Below are positions 5,184 through 5,900 of a stretch of 5,900 bases of DNA, piece by piece. The notes beneath the pieces were generated by a model. It was not told the DNA's origin and did no database searches. It saw only the letters and a program-made list of their open reading frames with translations. The position numbers were made by a program, and so were the translations under genes. This DNA comes from an uncultured Thiotrichaceae bacterium (GTDB lineage Bacteria > Pseudomonadota > Gammaproteobacteria > Thiotrichales > Thiotrichaceae), in NCBI GenBank assembly GCA_938038645.1, contig CALHTA010000241.1, positions 1-5,900 of the forward strand. The letters are read 5' to 3'. Numbering within the stretch: position 1 is the stretch's first letter; each line of letters opens with the position of its first letter.

Positions 5184-5900
5184 AGTCACCTCTAACTAAA
5201 CTATTTTCCGGGTTGATTGTTCTCTTGCTAGTTTGGGCTGGGACAAGCTGGTGGTTAGCAGACAAGTCGAAGCAACACTTCGCAATGGCGATTCAAACAA
5301 TTGAAGAAAGCAGCACGGGTTCATTTCTTGAGGCTGAGTTGCTGAGTCATAATGATTCTTTCTTAGGGTCAAGCAGTGTCATTAAACTGATTCCAACGTC
5401 ACCACTGATTGATGAAAGTATCGAATCGCAGCGGTTTCTGCTCAAAAAATCTAATGGCCCAATTTTTATCTATCAAGAGGGCTTACAGATTGGCATCTCT
5501 CGTTGGCAACTAAGCATAATAGAAACCGAATCAAATTCTTCAGAGCAATTACTGGGGAGTGCAATCGTTGGATTTTCTGAATCACTTGACTTAACGATTA
5601 AAAAAACTGCCCTAACAGTCGCTAACTGGAGCTTTAAGCAATTGGCGGTTGATGGAACTATAGACTTTACTAGCGCTAGTTTTGACATAAAAGCAGATGT
5701 TTTTGGTTTGGCTTATCGACATCCTCAATTTTTACTAAGTTTTGAAGATGTTAAGCTGAAAGCAAGCAGTAGAAACATTAATGAATCGCCAGTCATCACT
5801 TCACAAATAGCGCTCAATACTCGTAAAGGAGAGCTGTCTTTGCGAGATCAACGAAAAAGAATTCCGTTTACTTTACAGAGTAATGGCTCAATCTGGGCTA
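5180..5900 (+). CDS. Membrane-anchored periplasmic protein, DUF945/YdgA-like (C-terminus outside window)
   Basis: The ATG overlaps the murJ stop as ATGA, and the frame stays open for 240 codons to the edge. Residues about 8-27 form one hydrophobic segment (LFSGLIVLLLVWAGTSWWLA) followed by Lys-rich residues, consistent with a signal anchor and a periplasmic remainder. The W-A-G-x-S-W-W...K start, a later S-F-L-G-S-S-S strand, and an N-G-P-I-F-I-Y segment before G-L-Q-I-G resemble the layout of DUF945 (YdgA-type) proteins. The rest is a series of amphipathic strands without catalytic motifs, such as FDIKADVFGLAY. The family assignment is from remembered pattern, not a search; an AsmA-like or unrelated anchored protein is possible. 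No function should be assigned. Coupling to murJ suggests an envelope role. In many gammaproteobacteria ribF follows murJ, so this gene occupies an unusual place. Confidence 0.85.
   Translation, partial: MKSPLTKLFSGLIVLLLVWAGTSWWLADKSKQHFAMAIQTIEESSTGSFLEAELLSHNDSFLGSSSVIKLIPTSPLIDESIESQRFLLKKSNGPIFIYQEGLQIGISRWQLSIIETESNSSEQLLGSAIVGFSESLDLTIKKTALTVANWSFKQLAVDGTIDFTSASFDIKADVFGLAYRHPQFLLSFEDVKLKASSRNINESPVITSQIALNTRKGELSLRDQRKRIPFTLQSNGSIWA

Overview
The window looks like a piece of chromosome from a marine-type gammaproteobacterium, possibly of the Oceanospirillales/Vibrio kind. The base composition is moderately AT-rich, the MurJ homologue is of the gammaproteobacterial type, and the large surface or envelope protein carries cadherin/Ig-like repeats typical of marine bacteria. 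The taxonomic guess is inference only; no rRNA or other marker gene is present.

Layout. Positions 1-3285 are one uninterrupted minus-strand reading frame of 1095 codons. I read every triplet and found no stop, and it runs off the left edge. It encodes a Sec-exported multidomain envelope protein. From the N-terminus it has a signal peptide, a predicted outer-membrane beta-barrel-like region, a Pro-x-x triplet linker, an OmpA-like peptidoglycan-binding domain, a second Pro-x-x linker, a short basic junction, and at least six tandem Ig-like (Big_9/cadherin-like) repeats of about 92 residues. Positions 3286-3626 are a divergent intergenic region. It holds a good sigma70-type promoter for the minus-strand gene and a weaker candidate for the plus-strand genes. 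Positions 3627-5183 encode MurJ, the lipid II flippase. Overlapping its stop codon by four bases (ATGA) is a membrane-anchored protein, 5180 to the right edge, which resembles the DUF945/YdgA family and is cut off by the window.

How the genes relate. Both transcription units concern the cell envelope. MurJ supplies lipid-linked peptidoglycan precursor to the periplasm. The coupled downstream protein is anchored in the inner membrane and faces the periplasm. The divergent gene makes a protein predicted to touch the outer membrane and peptidoglycan and to carry a long Ig-repeat arm. A functional link between the two units is not shown by the sequence; sharing an intergenic region is only suggestive.

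The most interesting object is the large minus-strand protein. Placing an OmpA-like domain, bracketed by two proline-triplet rods, between a barrel-like region and an Ig array poses a topology problem, and the OmpA-like domain has Cys where the usual diaminopimelate-binding Asp sits. I saw no tRNA, rRNA, CRISPR array, insertion sequence or convincing terminator.
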